A stretch of DNA of 64,000 bases from Streptomyces sp. ACA25 (GCF_028200735.1 NZ_JAQKPV010000001.1:744001-808000), one strand, 5' to 3'; numbered from the stretch's first letter, positions 46,110 through 57,889 are shown. A program made the numbers and translations. Notes: generated by a model not told the origin, from the sequence alone.

Positions 46110-46637
46110 GTGACAGAAGATGAGAGTGCCGTAACCGAAGTCACCGTCCGCCGTGCCCGGACTACCGATGTGCCGGCAGTGCGCGGGCTCATCGAGGTGT
46201 ACGCCAAGGACCGGATCCTGCTCAACAAGGCGATGGTGACCCTTTACGAGGACATTCAGGAGTTCTGGGTGGCGGAGGGCGGTCCGGACGCCCGTGTGGT
46301 GGCCTGCGGGGCTCTGCACGTCATGTGGGAGGACCTTGCCGAGGTGCGCACGCTCGCCGTCGATCCGGCTCTCCAGGGGCAGGGAGTGGGGCACCGGGTA
46401 CTCGAGAAGTTGCTGGACACTGCACGAGAACTGGGGGTCAGCCGCATTTTCTGCCTGACCTTCGAAGTGCAGTTCTTCGCCCGCCACGGGTTCGTCGAGA
46501 TCGGCGATACGCCGGTCGGCGGGGATGTCTACAGTGAGCTGCTGCGTTCCTATGACGAGGGAGTGGCCGAGTTCCTCGGGCTGGAGCGAGTGAAACCTAA
46601 CACTTTGGGTAACAGTCGGATGCTGTTGCATCTCTGA
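46110..46637 (+). CDS. Amino-acid N-acetyltransferase (ArgA/Rv2747-like GNAT)
   Basis: A 175-residue GNAT enzyme. Acetyl-CoA-binding motif A reads VRTLAVDPALQGQGVGHRVL; VRRARTTDVPAVRGLIEVYA and ARHGFVEIGDTPVGGDVYSE flank it. Length and motifs agree with the short actinobacterial N-acetylglutamate synthase typified by Mycobacterium tuberculosis Rv2747, which starts arginine synthesis. GTG at 46110 lies seven bases after TAGCCT, which itself covers the stop of the preceding repressor gene, so it probably has its own leaderless promoter. Confidence 0.85.
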   Translation: MTEDESAVTEVTVRRARTTDVPAVRGLIEVYAKDRILLNKAMVTLYEDIQEFWVAEGGPDARVVACGALHVMWEDLAEVRTLAVDPALQGQGVGHRVLEKLLDTARELGVSRIFCLTFEVQFFARHGFVEIGDTPVGGDVYSELLRSYDEGVAEFLGLERVKPNTLGNSRMLLHL

Positions 46638-46795
46638 TTGCCGGAGAGGTGGGGTTTATGTCCGAATCATCCCATCGTGTCTTCGGATCGATGCAGAGCA
46701 ATCCCGGCAGAGGGTTTGTGTTTTCCTGAGAAGGGCGGTTTGATTGCGCCCGCAGTAGCGAAACTATTCGGCGACTATGAATGGGGAGTAGTCAA

Positions 46796-47131
46796 GTGGC
46801 ACAGAAGGTTCAGGTCCTTCTCCTCGATGACCTCGACGGGGGTGAGGCGGACGAGACCGTTACGTTCGCGCTCGATGGAAAGACCTACGAGATCGACCTC
46901 AAATCCGCCAACGCAGAGAAGCTCCGCAGTGCTCTGGAGCCTTACCTGAAGGCCGGGCGCCGGGCCGGCGGCCGTGCCGCGCGCGCCCCGCGCGGCAGCC
47001 GCGCGGCAGCCGGCGGCAGCCAGGACACCGCGAAGATCCGCGCCTGGGCGAAGGAGAACGGCTTCCAGGTGAACGACCGCGGCCGCGTGCCCGCCGAGAT
47101 CCGCAAGGCTTACGAGGACGCCGGGGCCTGA
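46796..47131 (+). CDS. lsr2: Lsr2 nucleoid-associated xenogeneic silencer
   Basis: A 111-residue Lsr2. The N-terminal oligomerisation domain is MAQKVQVLLLDDLDGGEADE onward with YEIDLKSANAEKLRSALEPY. A basic Ala/Arg linker follows, then the DNA-binding domain IRAWAKENGFQVNDRGRVPA with the RGR AT-hook-like tip. Lsr2 coats AT-rich, often foreign DNA and represses it. GTG at 46796 has GGGAG seven bases upstream; in-frame ATG at 46781 would add MGSSQ. It lies before clpC, as in other streptomycetes. Confidence 0.97.
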   Translation: MAQKVQVLLLDDLDGGEADETVTFALDGKTYEIDLKSANAEKLRSALEPYLKAGRRAGGRAARAPRGSRAAAGGSQDTAKIRAWAKENGFQVNDRGRVPAEIRKAYEDAGA

Positions 47132-47408
47132 CCGGCCGCGGCCGGGCGTCACGGATGCGGCCCGCCGGTGGCTCCGTCGCGACGGGTGTTCCCGTCCGGC
47201 GGCGGTCCGGCGGGGAGACGCGTCGGTCCGTCCGTGTCCTGGAACGGGGGGTCGTGCCCATGGCGGGGTCGGCCCCTCGAGGCATGTGCGGCCGACTGTC
47301 GCGTGCCGGGTCCCCGCGCCGCCGGGCCCCCTCGGGTTACGCTGTGTCGCAGAGATGTCGCGGAACGTGCCGAGAGCTCTTGCGGACGGCCCTCCGGGAG
47401 GCAAGTCC

Positions 47409-47422
47409 GTTCGCCGATAGCG
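47409..47422. promoter_or_regulatory. ClgR-like box 1 upstream of clpC
   Basis: GTTCGCCGATAGCG matches the streptomycete ClgR consensus as I recall it (GTTCGCYNNNRGCG). ClgR activates clp and lon genes. The box is about 320 bases before the clpC start. Confidence 0.6.
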
Positions 47423-47527
47423 GATGTGGAAGACCTGTCCCGCATGGAGTGTCAGCCTGGACGGGTAGGTAACTCGCAAGTGGATGAAGGGGGCGGTGAC
47501 AGCGGGTCCGGCGTGTGGGTCATCGGC

Positions 47528-47541
47528 GTTCGCCGACGGCG
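47528..47541. promoter_or_regulatory. ClgR-like box 2 upstream of clpC
   Basis: GTTCGCCGACGGCG matches the same consensus and lies about 200 bases before the clpC start, 106 bases after box 1. Two such sites in one leader region make chance less likely. Confidence 0.65.
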
Positions 47542-47743
47542 TAGCCCTTACAGGCAAATCGTCCGGCCTGCGGGAACATCGTCTCGCACCATCGGGTTGG
47601 AACTGTTGTGACTGTTCGGGCAGGAGGCCGGGAACAGCGGGTAACAGTCGGAATGAGCGGTCCCCCGTTGCGGGACTAAGCTGCGGAAGGACAGGGAGGG
47701 GACCGACCCCTTACTGCCTGACCGCTCTGAGGAGCGATTAACG

Positions 47744-50266
<2,523 letters not shown>

Positions 50267-50299
50267 CCGGCAGCGCCCCGCGCGCTCCGTACACTCTGC

Positions 50300-50341
50300 G
50301 GCGAACGCCCCGACGGCCATCCGGCCGGCGGGGCGTTCGCC
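50300..50341. terminator. clpC terminator hairpin
   Basis: GGCGAACGCCCCG (50300-50312) pairs perfectly with CGGGGCGTTCGCC (50329-50341); the 16-base loop can itself pair. It lies between convergent clpC and the NACHT genes and can serve both. Confidence 0.92.
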
Positions 50342-50411
50342 CGTTCCGGGGCCGGCCGGGAACCGCGGGGATGGGGCCCGCCGGGACAGCAGGGGACCTC
50401 GGGGACAGCGG

Positions 50412-53400
50412 TCAGTAGCGGGAGGGATGCTCCACGCTCAGCTCCACGCCGGCGAGCCGGTCGGTCCCCCGGAGGCTCTCGGCCTCCTCGATCACCACCG
50501 ACCGCAGCCCGCCCAGGGCCACCAGCGGCGTCAGGTCCACATGCCGCGGATGCCGCATGGTCAGGTGTGCGAGACCCGGGAAGAGCCGCGGCAGCCGCTC
50601 CAGCCCGGCGCCCTCGTCCGGCGGGTGCAGATACAGGTGAGTGATCCGTGGAAGGGCCTCCGCCCGGAGCTCCAGGGCCCGCAGCTGCGGCAGGGTCAGG
50701 GCCAGGGACTCCAGCTCAGGCAGGGCGGCCACGGCGTCCCACTCCTCGGGAGAGGGCCGGGCCCGGTGTGACTGCAGAGCCAGGTGCCGCAGCCGGGGCC
50801 ACGCCGCCAGACGGGTCAGCGGGACGGTGGGAGGCGGCTCGAAGGTGTGCAAGGGGGCACGCTCGGGCGGGTCGAGGGGCTGCGTCAGCCGGAGGTGCAG
50901 CATGTCGAGTCGCCGCACCCGGTCGAGGGGCTCCAGGCTCCGCAGCCCCTGGCAGGCCTCCAACGTGACCCGGGTCAGCCCGGGGACGCCCGTGAGCGGC
51001 CGCAGGTCGGTGACCGCCGGGCAGTTGACCAGCGCGAGTGACTCCAGGTGAGGCAGGGCCGACAGGCAGGAGAGGCCGGTGAGCCGGCTGTTGTCCCGGA
51101 TGTTGAGCCGGGTGATCCGCTTCCCGGCCACCGCCCCCATGATGTCCTCGGCGTCGAAGTCCCCGAGAACATGCAGCCAGGCGTGGTCCACCACCTCGTG
51201 GAACACCCGCAGCTCCTCCTGGGTGCGGGCAACCAGATACCAGCTGTCGTCCTCCGGGAGATGGCGGATGATCTCCGTCGCGTAGTGCGTGGCGTCGAAA
51301 CGGTTCCAGGCCCAGGCCAGCTGATTGCGGACGCCCCGCCCGGGGTGGTGGGCGAACCGGGCCAGCTTTGTCAGGGCGGCATCGGTCGCGATTCGGCCGG
51401 CGGTGACCACGACCGCCCGGGCCTCCTCGTCCGTCAGCTCTTCCGGACCCGGCAGCAACTCCAGCGCCACCGGGCCGACCGCGGCCAGCGACTCGGCCTC
51501 GCCCAGGGTCCGCGGCGGCATGACCTCCGAGGCCCGCTGTTCCGCCAGCTTCCGTACCGTCGGGTCGAGTTGCGTCGCATGCTCCAGGCAGGCCATGGCG
51601 AGCAGGTGCAGTCGCACCCGCTGCTCGGCGTCGGCGTCTCCGCGGGCCACCAGCGCCCGGAGCAGCCGGGCGCGCTCCTCCGGCCGGCAGTGGGCGACCG
51701 CCATCCGGATGACGTCCTCCCACTGATCGAGGTGCGCGTGGTCCACGAGCAGCGGGAAGTCCTGCTCCTCCACAGCCTCCTTGGCGCCCAGGTAGTCCTG
51801 GAAGGTGCGGTGCACGAAGTCCACCGCCCCGGGGGACGGCTCCCGCAGCAGGCCCGACCGGTCCAGCAGGTGCCGGTAGACGGCCCGCGCCGACTCCGGC
51901 GCGCCCACATGCGGCATGGACGGCAGCACCCGCTCCAGCAGGCCCACCGCGACCTCCTGGTCCATCTCCGAACGCCCGTTGCGGATCAGCCAGTACGCCA
52001 GCTTCTGCAGCAACTGCACCTGCGCCTCGGCGTCCAGCTCCACACCGCTCGGGCTGCCCATGTCCCGCTCGCGGTCCCGGCGCTCCAGCAGCATCGTCAG
52101 CGCCGCGTCATACAGCGCTTTCCGGCCGCGCGGCAAGTAGCCGCGCCGCTCCCGGTGCAGCGCGCAGATCAGCCCGCACATCAGCGGGTTGGTGGCGAGC
52201 CGCCCGAGGTCCGGCTTCAGGCGCACCGCGTCGAGCAGTTTGACCTCGTACAGTGGGTCCGCCCGCACGGCACGGTGCCACCGGCGGATGAACGCCGCGA
52301 CATCGTCCCGGCTCATCTGGGTCAGCGACAGCTCGGAGAAGTCCTCGGCGGAGAGCCAGCCCTCCCGCACCGCGGAGGGCCGCGCGGTGACCAGCCACAG
52401 ATTCCCGGGGAAGGCGTGCAGCAGCTCGCGCAGCCAGCGCCGGGCGTGTTCCCGCTCCTGCTCCGGGACCTCGTCCAGCCCGTCGATGAGCAGCAACCCC
52501 CGCCCGGCGCTCAGCACCCGCTCGGCCCACCCCGGCGGCGGAGAGAGCGGGCAGCCCACCGCGGTCAGGAAGGCGGCCGGCGCCGGCAGCTCCTTCCCGC
52601 TGCGGGTGAGGGTCCGCAGGGGCAGCACAAAGGGCACCCGGCCCCGCAGATGCTGCATGCCCTCGCCGAGCTCCTGCCGTGCGGTGGTGACCGCGAGCCA
52701 CTGCACCAGCGTGGTCTTCCCGGAGCCTGCGACGCCACGCAGCAGCACCCGCTCCCGCCCGGCCAGTGCCCGCTCCGCGGGCTGCGGAGCCGGCGGCTGG
52801 TCGTCCTCGTCCGGCGGGGTGCCGCCGCCTCCTCCGCGCCAGGGCCTGCGCTCCACCGCCTCCAGACTCAGGTAGGCGGCGTCCAGCGGCCACTCCCGGG
52901 CATGGTCGAGGTCGATGCCGTAGATGGTGAGCAGGCTGTGCTTGCCCACCAGATAGCGCCCGTACCGCTCCTCGAACTCCAGGTCCTGCACCCGGAGCGA
53001 CGGCGGCAGCTGACCGAGCAGGGAATCGGTCAGCGCGATCAGCCGCCGCAGCATGCGGGTCTGCTCGACGAGAGCGCTGGGGATGAACGTGGAGCGCTGG
53101 GTGAAGAAATGGAGGATGTGCAGGCTTGCGGTGTCGATGAGCCGGTCGTGGAACCGGGCGGCGTCCGCGGAGAGCGCGCGGGTGGCCTCCGGGGTGCGGG
53201 CGCGCAACTGACGGGCGAACTGCTCGTGCCCGAGCCCCACGGCATGGGCGTCGTCCATGGTCAGATCACCGAGACCGGTGAGGGTGCGGACGACGGCGCC
53301 GGTGAGGGCTTCCTGTTCGTCCTCGGGGACGACGGGATCGTGCGGGCCCGCGGCCTGCACCGCCCGCTGCACCAGCCGGCCCGTCAGCTTGCGCAGCTCG

Positions 53401-53564
53401 TGCTCGGTGAGGGTCCGGGTCTCGCCGGCGAAGGAGACCAGCGAGGACACCCGGACGGGCTGGTCCACCAGCCCGGCGCCGGGTCCGTCCTGCCGGAACA
53501 GGCGTGTGATCAGCGGGCCGACGGCCCCCGAGGCCAGCCGCAAGCCGAAGTGTGCGGGATCCAT
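50412..53564 (-). CDS. NACHT-domain NTPase with C-terminal leucine-rich repeats (NLR-like), downstream paralogue
   Basis: A 1050-residue STAND NTPase. Residues about 1-235 are a helical N-terminal domain of an actinobacterial NACHT-associated type (RLFRQDGPGAGLVDQPVRVS, HILHFFTQRSTF). The NACHT domain has Walker A GVAGSGKTT (277-285), Walker B LLLIDGLDEVPE (about 357-368) and the sensor-like LVTARPSAVREGW. A helical region follows (RTFQDYLGAKEAVEEQDFP), and from about 835 the protein has leucine-rich repeats (LNIRDNSRLTGLSCLSALPH and LTRVTLEACQGLRSLEPLDR). Bacterial NACHT proteins include proven antiphage NLR-like sensors; the role of this one is unknown. It lies 70 bases downstream of a paralogue and probably shares its transcript. 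Confidence 0.92.
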   Translation of the reverse strand: MDPAHFGLRLASGAVGPLITRLFRQDGPGAGLVDQPVRVSSLVSFAGETRTLTEHELRKLTGRLVQRAVQAAGPHDPVVPEDEQEALTGAVVRTLTGLGDLTMDDAHAVGLGHEQFARQLRARTPEATRALSADAARFHDRLIDTASLHILHFFTQRSTFIPSALVEQTRMLRRLIALTDSLLGQLPPSLRVQDLEFEERYGRYLVGKHSLLTIYGIDLDHAREWPLDAAYLSLEAVERRPWRGGGGGTPPDEDDQPPAPQPAERALAGRERVLLRGVAGSGKTTLVQWLAVTTARQELGEGMQHLRGRVPFVLPLRTLTRSGKELPAPAAFLTAVGCPLSPPPGWAERVLSAGRGLLLIDGLDEVPEQEREHARRWLRELLHAFPGNLWLVTARPSAVREGWLSAEDFSELSLTQMSRDDVAAFIRRWHRAVRADPLYEVKLLDAVRLKPDLGRLATNPLMCGLICALHRERRGYLPRGRKALYDAALTMLLERRDRERDMGSPSGVELDAEAQVQLLQKLAYWLIRNGRSEMDQEVAVGLLERVLPSMPHVGAPESARAVYRHLLDRSGLLREPSPGAVDFVHRTFQDYLGAKEAVEEQDFPLLVDHAHLDQWEDVIRMAVAHCRPEERARLLRALVARGDADAEQRVRLHLLAMACLEHATQLDPTVRKLAEQRASEVMPPRTLGEAESLAAVGPVALELLPGPEELTDEEARAVVVTAGRIATDAALTKLARFAHHPGRGVRNQLAWAWNRFDATHYATEIIRHLPEDDSWYLVARTQEELRVFHEVVDHAWLHVLGDFDAEDIMGAVAGKRITRLNIRDNSRLTGLSCLSALPHLESLALVNCPAVTDLRPLTGVPGLTRVTLEACQGLRSLEPLDRVRRLDMLHLRLTQPLDPPERAPLHTFEPPPTVPLTRLAAWPRLRHLALQSHRARPSPEEWDAVAALPELESLALTLPQLRALELRAEALPRITHLYLHPPDEGAGLERLPRLFPGLAHLTMRHPRHVDLTPLVALGGLRSVVIEEAESLRGTDRLAGVELSVEHPSRY

Positions 53565-53634
53565 GCAGCCCGAGCGTAACGAAGTGCGCTGACAGGGAGT
53601 TGGGTACAGGACGCGGGGCCTGTGGTTCGGCGAG

Positions 53635-56600
53635 TCAGTAACGGGAGGCGGGACGGTCCGTCAGCGTTACATGCGGCGGACAGTTCACCCGGCCGCTGGG
53701 CGCGGAGATGTGCAGGGACCGGAGGGACTCCAGCCGGGCCAGCGGCGCCAGGTCCTCCGCGTCGGCGGTGAAAGTCGATGAAGTCAGGCCCGGCAGGGAG
53801 CCTGCCATCGTTTCGAGCACATCGACGGGCAGGGGGGTCGAACGGTCGGTCGACCAGAGGTGAGTGTGCGTTATCCGGGGAAGGACAACCCCTGTCTCCG
53901 CGAGGTTGCGCAACGTCACCGGGCGGACCGCCAGGAACCTCAACCGCTCCAGACCGGCGAGGGCTCCCCACTCTTCGGGGTCAATGGGTCGCTCGACGAC
54001 CTGGAGGGACAGACGGGTGAGGCCGGGCCAGGACCGGAGGTCGCGGAGGTCGGGGGGATTATCCGGGAGGGCCAGTTGTCGCAAGGGAGCTCGCAGTGGC
54101 AGTTCGCGCAGGGACGGCAGCTCGGTGCCGGGCAGGAGGAAGAGACCTCCCAGCGTCTCGAGAGCGCCGAGTCCACTGACTCTTGCTCCCGGCGGTGAGC
54201 CGAAGAGCAGGGAACGCAGGGGAGCCCCGGCCAGCGGTGTGAAGTCCGTGACCGCGGAGGACCCGGTCAGCTTCAGTTCCTCCAGGCCACCGAAGTCCCG
54301 GAGAAGGCAGAGGCTGTGCAACTCACAGTTTTGCAGGGTCAATGCGGTCAACGGGTGGTGCGCCAGTGCCGTACGGATCTGCTCCTCGCTGAAGGAACCG
54401 TCGAGGTTGATCCGCCGCAGCCCTGGCAGTTCAGCCAGCAGGGCAAGCTCCTCCGCGTTGCTCGCCTGGAGCTGAAGTTCGCCGTCACGCGGCAGGTGGG
54501 TGACGATCTCGTCGAAGTAGCGTCCGGTGTCGAAGCGGTGCCAGCTGTAGGCCAGCTGGCGCTGCACCGCCAGGGACGGGTGGTCCCGGTAGGCACGCAG
54601 CGTCTTGAGCGCCCCGTCGGTGGCGAGCCGGGAGGCGGCGACGACCACGGCCTCCGCCTCGTCGTCGTCCAGCCCTTCCGGGCCCGGCAGCAGACCCAGC
54701 ACCACCGGGCCGGTGCGGGCCAGGGTCCGTGCCTCGTCGTTGGTGCGGGGCGGGAGGTAGTCGGCGGCGCGGGCCAGCACGGCCTCCCGGATGTCGGGCC
54801 GCACCTGGGTGGCGTGCTCCAGGCAGGCGGCGGCCAGCAGGTGGAGCCGCACGGCGTGCTCGGGCTCGCGGTCGCCCCGCTCCAGCAGTGCCTGGAGCAG
54901 TTCGCCCCGCTGCGCGGGCTGCGCGTGGGCGACCGCCATGCGCACCACGTCCTCCCACTGGTCCAGGTGCGCCTTGTCCACCAGGGCCGGGAAGTGCTGC
55001 CAGTCGACGACCTCCCGCGCCCCGAGGTAGTCCTGGAAGGTGCGGTGCACGAAGTCCACGGTTCCGTCGACGGGTTCCCGCAGGACGCCGGAGCGCTCCA
55101 GCAGGTGCCGGAGCACCGTCTCTCCCGTGCCGAGTCCGGTGCCCTGGTGGAGGGCGGGCAGGGTCTGGCCGATGAGCCGGGCGGCCAGGGAGCCGGCCAT
55201 CTCGGAACGGCCGTTGAAGATCAGCCAGTGGGCGAGCTTCTGCAGCAGCGAGATCTGGGTGTCCGCGTCGAGTTCGAGTGCGCCGCGCGGCGGGTCGGGG
55301 CGTTCCCGGTCGCGGCGCTCCAGCAGCATGGCCAGCGCGGCGTCGTACAGCGCCTTGCGACCCCGTGGGAGGTACCCGTTGCGCTCTCGGTGCAGCGCGC
55401 AGAGCAGGGCGCACATCAGCGGGCTGGTGGCCAGCGCGCTGAGATCCGGGCGGGAGCGGACGAGGTCGAGCAGTGCCTGCTCGACCTCCGGCTCCGCGCC
55501 GACGGCCCGGTGCCAGCGGTGGACGAAGGCCTCGAACTCCCGGCTGCCCATCGGCGTCATGGACAGCTCGGTGAAGTTCTCGGCGTCCAGCCAGTCCGCC
55601 CGCACGGCGGACGGCCGGGCGGTGACCATCCAGAGGTTGCCCGGGTACGCGGTGTCCAGGCGGCGCAGCCAGCGCCGGACCTCCTCCCGTTCGCCTTCCG
55701 GCACTTCGTCGATTCCGTCGACCAGCAGCAGTCCCCGCCCCGCCGCCAGCACCCGGTCCGGCCAGCCGGGTGGCTGCGCTCCCGCCAGCGGGCAGTTCAC
55801 CGCGGACAGGAAGTCCTCCGGGGCGGGCAGCGGGCGGCCGGTCCGGGTCAGGGTGCGCAGCGGCAGCGGGAAAGGGACCTTGCCGAGCAGGTGGTGCATG
55901 CTCTGCCGGGTCTCCTGCCGGGCCGCGCACACCGCCAGCCACTGGAGCAGTGTGGTCTTGCCCGAGCCCGCGCCGCCCCGCAGCAGTACCCGGGGGAGGC
56001 CGCTCAGCGCCCGGTCGGCGCGCTGCGGTGTTGCGGGAGCGCCGAGCGCGCTGGGATTGCCCCGGTCATCGGCCTCCGGTTCCCGGCCGGCCGCCTCCAG
56101 GCTGAGGTAGGCGTCGTCGAGCTTCCACTCCCGGGTTCGGCGCAGGTCCAGCCCGTACACCGTGAGCCGGCTCTGCTCCCGCACGACGTACTCGGCGTAC
56201 CGGGCCTCGAAGGTGCTGTTCTCGGCCGATTTCGGCGGGGTCCGCTCCAGCAGCAGGTCGGTCCTGGCCCGCAGCGTGTCCAGGTCCCGGCTCTGCTGGA
56301 CGAGCGTCCGGGCGACGAAGGTGGAGCGCTGAGTGAAGAAGTGCAGGATGTGCAGGCAGGCGGCCTCCAGGAGGGCATCGAGGAGGAGTTCCGCGTCCCC
56401 GGAGAGCTGTTCGCCTCCCCGCTGCCGCTGCCCTCGGCGCAGCTCCGCCGCCAGGGCCGCCGGGCCGAGCCGGACGGCCTGCACGTCGTCCATGTCCAGG
56501 TCGCCCAGGCCGTGCAGGCTCCGGGCAAGGGCGGTGACGAGGGGCTCGGTCTCGCCGGGCGGCAGGGCGTCGTGCGGTCCGGCGGTCCGGGCCGCCCGGT

Positions 56601-56796
56601 CCACCAGCTCCCGGGCCAGCCGGACGAGATCCTCCTCGGCCAGGGTGCGCTGCTCGCCCCGGAAGGACACCAGTGCGGAGACCCGCACGGGCCGGTCCAC
56701 CAGTCCGGCCCCCGGCCCGTCCTGCCGGAACAGTTTCTTGGCCATCGCGGTCAGCAGACTCGTGCCGAGCCGCAGCCCCACCCCGGACGGATCCAT
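53635..56796 (-). CDS. NACHT-domain NTPase with C-terminal leucine-rich repeats (NLR-like), upstream paralogue
   Basis: A 1053-residue paralogue of the next gene with the same layout: N-terminal helical domain (KLFRQDGPGAGLVDRPVRVS, HILHFFTQRSTFV), NACHT with Walker A GGAGSGKTT (274-282) and Walker B LLLVDGIDEVPE, the RTFQDYLGAREVVDWQHFPA helical part, and C-terminal leucine-rich repeats (LTALTLQNCELHSLCLLRDF, GGLEELKLTGSSAVTDFTPL). N-terminal and NACHT parts align closely with the paralogue; the repeats differ greatly. Both proteins end in Ser-Arg-Tyr. It is first in the pair and divergent from pip. ATG at 56796 has a G-rich stretch close upstream, and a -10-like TACGAT on the minus strand lies about 40 bases before it (56836-56841). 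Confidence 0.92.
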   Translation of the reverse strand: MDPSGVGLRLGTSLLTAMAKKLFRQDGPGAGLVDRPVRVSALVSFRGEQRTLAEEDLVRLARELVDRAARTAGPHDALPPGETEPLVTALARSLHGLGDLDMDDVQAVRLGPAALAAELRRGQRQRGGEQLSGDAELLLDALLEAACLHILHFFTQRSTFVARTLVQQSRDLDTLRARTDLLLERTPPKSAENSTFEARYAEYVVREQSRLTVYGLDLRRTREWKLDDAYLSLEAAGREPEADDRGNPSALGAPATPQRADRALSGLPRVLLRGGAGSGKTTLLQWLAVCAARQETRQSMHHLLGKVPFPLPLRTLTRTGRPLPAPEDFLSAVNCPLAGAQPPGWPDRVLAAGRGLLLVDGIDEVPEGEREEVRRWLRRLDTAYPGNLWMVTARPSAVRADWLDAENFTELSMTPMGSREFEAFVHRWHRAVGAEPEVEQALLDLVRSRPDLSALATSPLMCALLCALHRERNGYLPRGRKALYDAALAMLLERRDRERPDPPRGALELDADTQISLLQKLAHWLIFNGRSEMAGSLAARLIGQTLPALHQGTGLGTGETVLRHLLERSGVLREPVDGTVDFVHRTFQDYLGAREVVDWQHFPALVDKAHLDQWEDVVRMAVAHAQPAQRGELLQALLERGDREPEHAVRLHLLAAACLEHATQVRPDIREAVLARAADYLPPRTNDEARTLARTGPVVLGLLPGPEGLDDDEAEAVVVAASRLATDGALKTLRAYRDHPSLAVQRQLAYSWHRFDTGRYFDEIVTHLPRDGELQLQASNAEELALLAELPGLRRINLDGSFSEEQIRTALAHHPLTALTLQNCELHSLCLLRDFGGLEELKLTGSSAVTDFTPLAGAPLRSLLFGSPPGARVSGLGALETLGGLFLLPGTELPSLRELPLRAPLRQLALPDNPPDLRDLRSWPGLTRLSLQVVERPIDPEEWGALAGLERLRFLAVRPVTLRNLAETGVVLPRITHTHLWSTDRSTPLPVDVLETMAGSLPGLTSSTFTADAEDLAPLARLESLRSLHISAPSGRVNCPPHVTLTDRPASRY

Positions 56797-56941
56797 GTCT
56801 CCCCCAACCCCGCGCGCCCACCAAGCCGTTGACCGATCGTAAATCCCGCTGCGGCGCGTCGGGCCACCCGGCTACGGTCGGACGGTCGCGGCATCCGCAC
56901 AGCAGGCCGCCCATCACACCGGACAGAAACACGGGGAACGG

Positions 56942-57889
56942 ATGAGCTATCCGGAGATCGAGCCGTACGAGCACGGGATGCTCGACGTAGGTGACGGCAA
57001 CCTCGTGTACTGGGAGGTCTGCGGGAACCCGCGGGGCAAGCCGGCCGTGTTCGTGCACGGCGGTCCCGGCTCCGGCTGCAACGCCGGGATGCGCCGCTGT
57101 TTCGATCCGGCCGCCTACCGCATTGTGCTGTTCGATCAGCGGAACTGCGGCCGGAGCACGCCGCACGCGAGCGACCCGGACACCTGCCTCGACAGCAACA
57201 CCACCCCTCATCTCCTGGCCGACATGGAGCAACTGCGGCAGCGCCTGGGCATCGACCGGTGGCTGGTGTTCGGCGGTTCCTGGGGGGCGGCACTCGGACT
57301 GCTCTACGCCGAGCGGTATCCGGAGCGGGTGACCGAGCTGGTGCTGACCGGGCTGGCGACCGGCCGGCGGGCGGAAACCGACCTGCTCACCCGCGGACTG
57401 GGGCACGTGTTCCCGCAGGAGTGGGAGCGCTTCCGGTCCGCCGTGCCCGCCGCCGAGCGTGACGGCGACCTGGCCGCCGCCTACCGTCGCCTGCTGCACG
57501 ACCCCGACCCCGCCGTCCGGGACAAGGCCGCGCGGGACTGGTGCGCCTGGGAGGAAGCCATCGTGCCGGCCGCTCCCAAACCGTTCCTCCGGTATCAGGA
57601 TCCGGCGTTCCGGATGGCGTTCGCGCGCCTCGTCACCCACTACTGGAGTCATGGTTCCTGGCTCGAGGAGGGCATCGTGCTGCGGGAGGCCGGCCGGCTG
57701 GCGGGCATCCCCGGGGTCATCGTCCAGGGCACCCTGGACCTGGGCAATCTGCTGGGCACCCCCTGGGAACTCGTCCGTGCCTGGCCGGAGGGTGAGCTCG
57801 TCCTCGTCGACGAGGCGGGGCACTTCGCCGGCGCGCCCGGGATCTCAGACGCTCTGTTGGCGGCCACCGACCGCTTCGCCCTCCGGTAG
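56942..57889 (+). CDS. pip: Prolyl aminopeptidase (alpha/beta hydrolase, peptidase S33)
   Basis: A 315-residue proline iminopeptidase releasing N-terminal proline from peptides. Oxyanion-loop HGGPGSGCNAGMRRCFDP, FDQRNCGRSTPHA, nucleophile Ser in FGGSWGAALGLLYAERYPER, Asp in GTLDLGNLLGTPWE and His in VDEAGHFAGAPG form the expected set. In the family the Asp motif is usually GRYD; the GTLDLGN form is a mild variant. It is cytoplasmic and apparently monocistronic, divergent from the NACHT pair. ATG at 56942 follows GGGGAACGG. Confidence 0.95.
   Translation: MSYPEIEPYEHGMLDVGDGNLVYWEVCGNPRGKPAVFVHGGPGSGCNAGMRRCFDPAAYRIVLFDQRNCGRSTPHASDPDTCLDSNTTPHLLADMEQLRQRLGIDRWLVFGGSWGAALGLLYAERYPERVTELVLTGLATGRRAETDLLTRGLGHVFPQEWERFRSAVPAAERDGDLAAAYRRLLHDPDPAVRDKAARDWCAWEEAIVPAAPKPFLRYQDPAFRMAFARLVTHYWSHGSWLEEGIVLREAGRLAGIPGVIVQGTLDLGNLLGTPWELVRAWPEGELVLVDEAGHFAGAPGISDALLAATDRFALR

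Larger units (their letters stand above)
47132..47743. other. lsr2-clpC intergenic regulatory region
   Basis: These 612 bases contain no convincing gene. They hold two ClgR-like boxes (listed separately), a -10-like TAAGCT near 47679 about 60 bases before clpC, and the clpC ribosome-binding site GAGGAG nine bases before its ATG. Confidence 0.6.

Noticed and set aside
47155-47741. Short plus-strand frames between lsr2 and clpC
   Set aside because: Codon bias is poor and they cross the ClgR-like boxes and clpC promoter.
51048-56832. Plus-strand open frames of about 840 codons each opposite the two NACHT genes
   Set aside because: Composition (runs of Arg, Pro, Gln, His) is that of antisense frames; the minus strand has intact Walker motifs.
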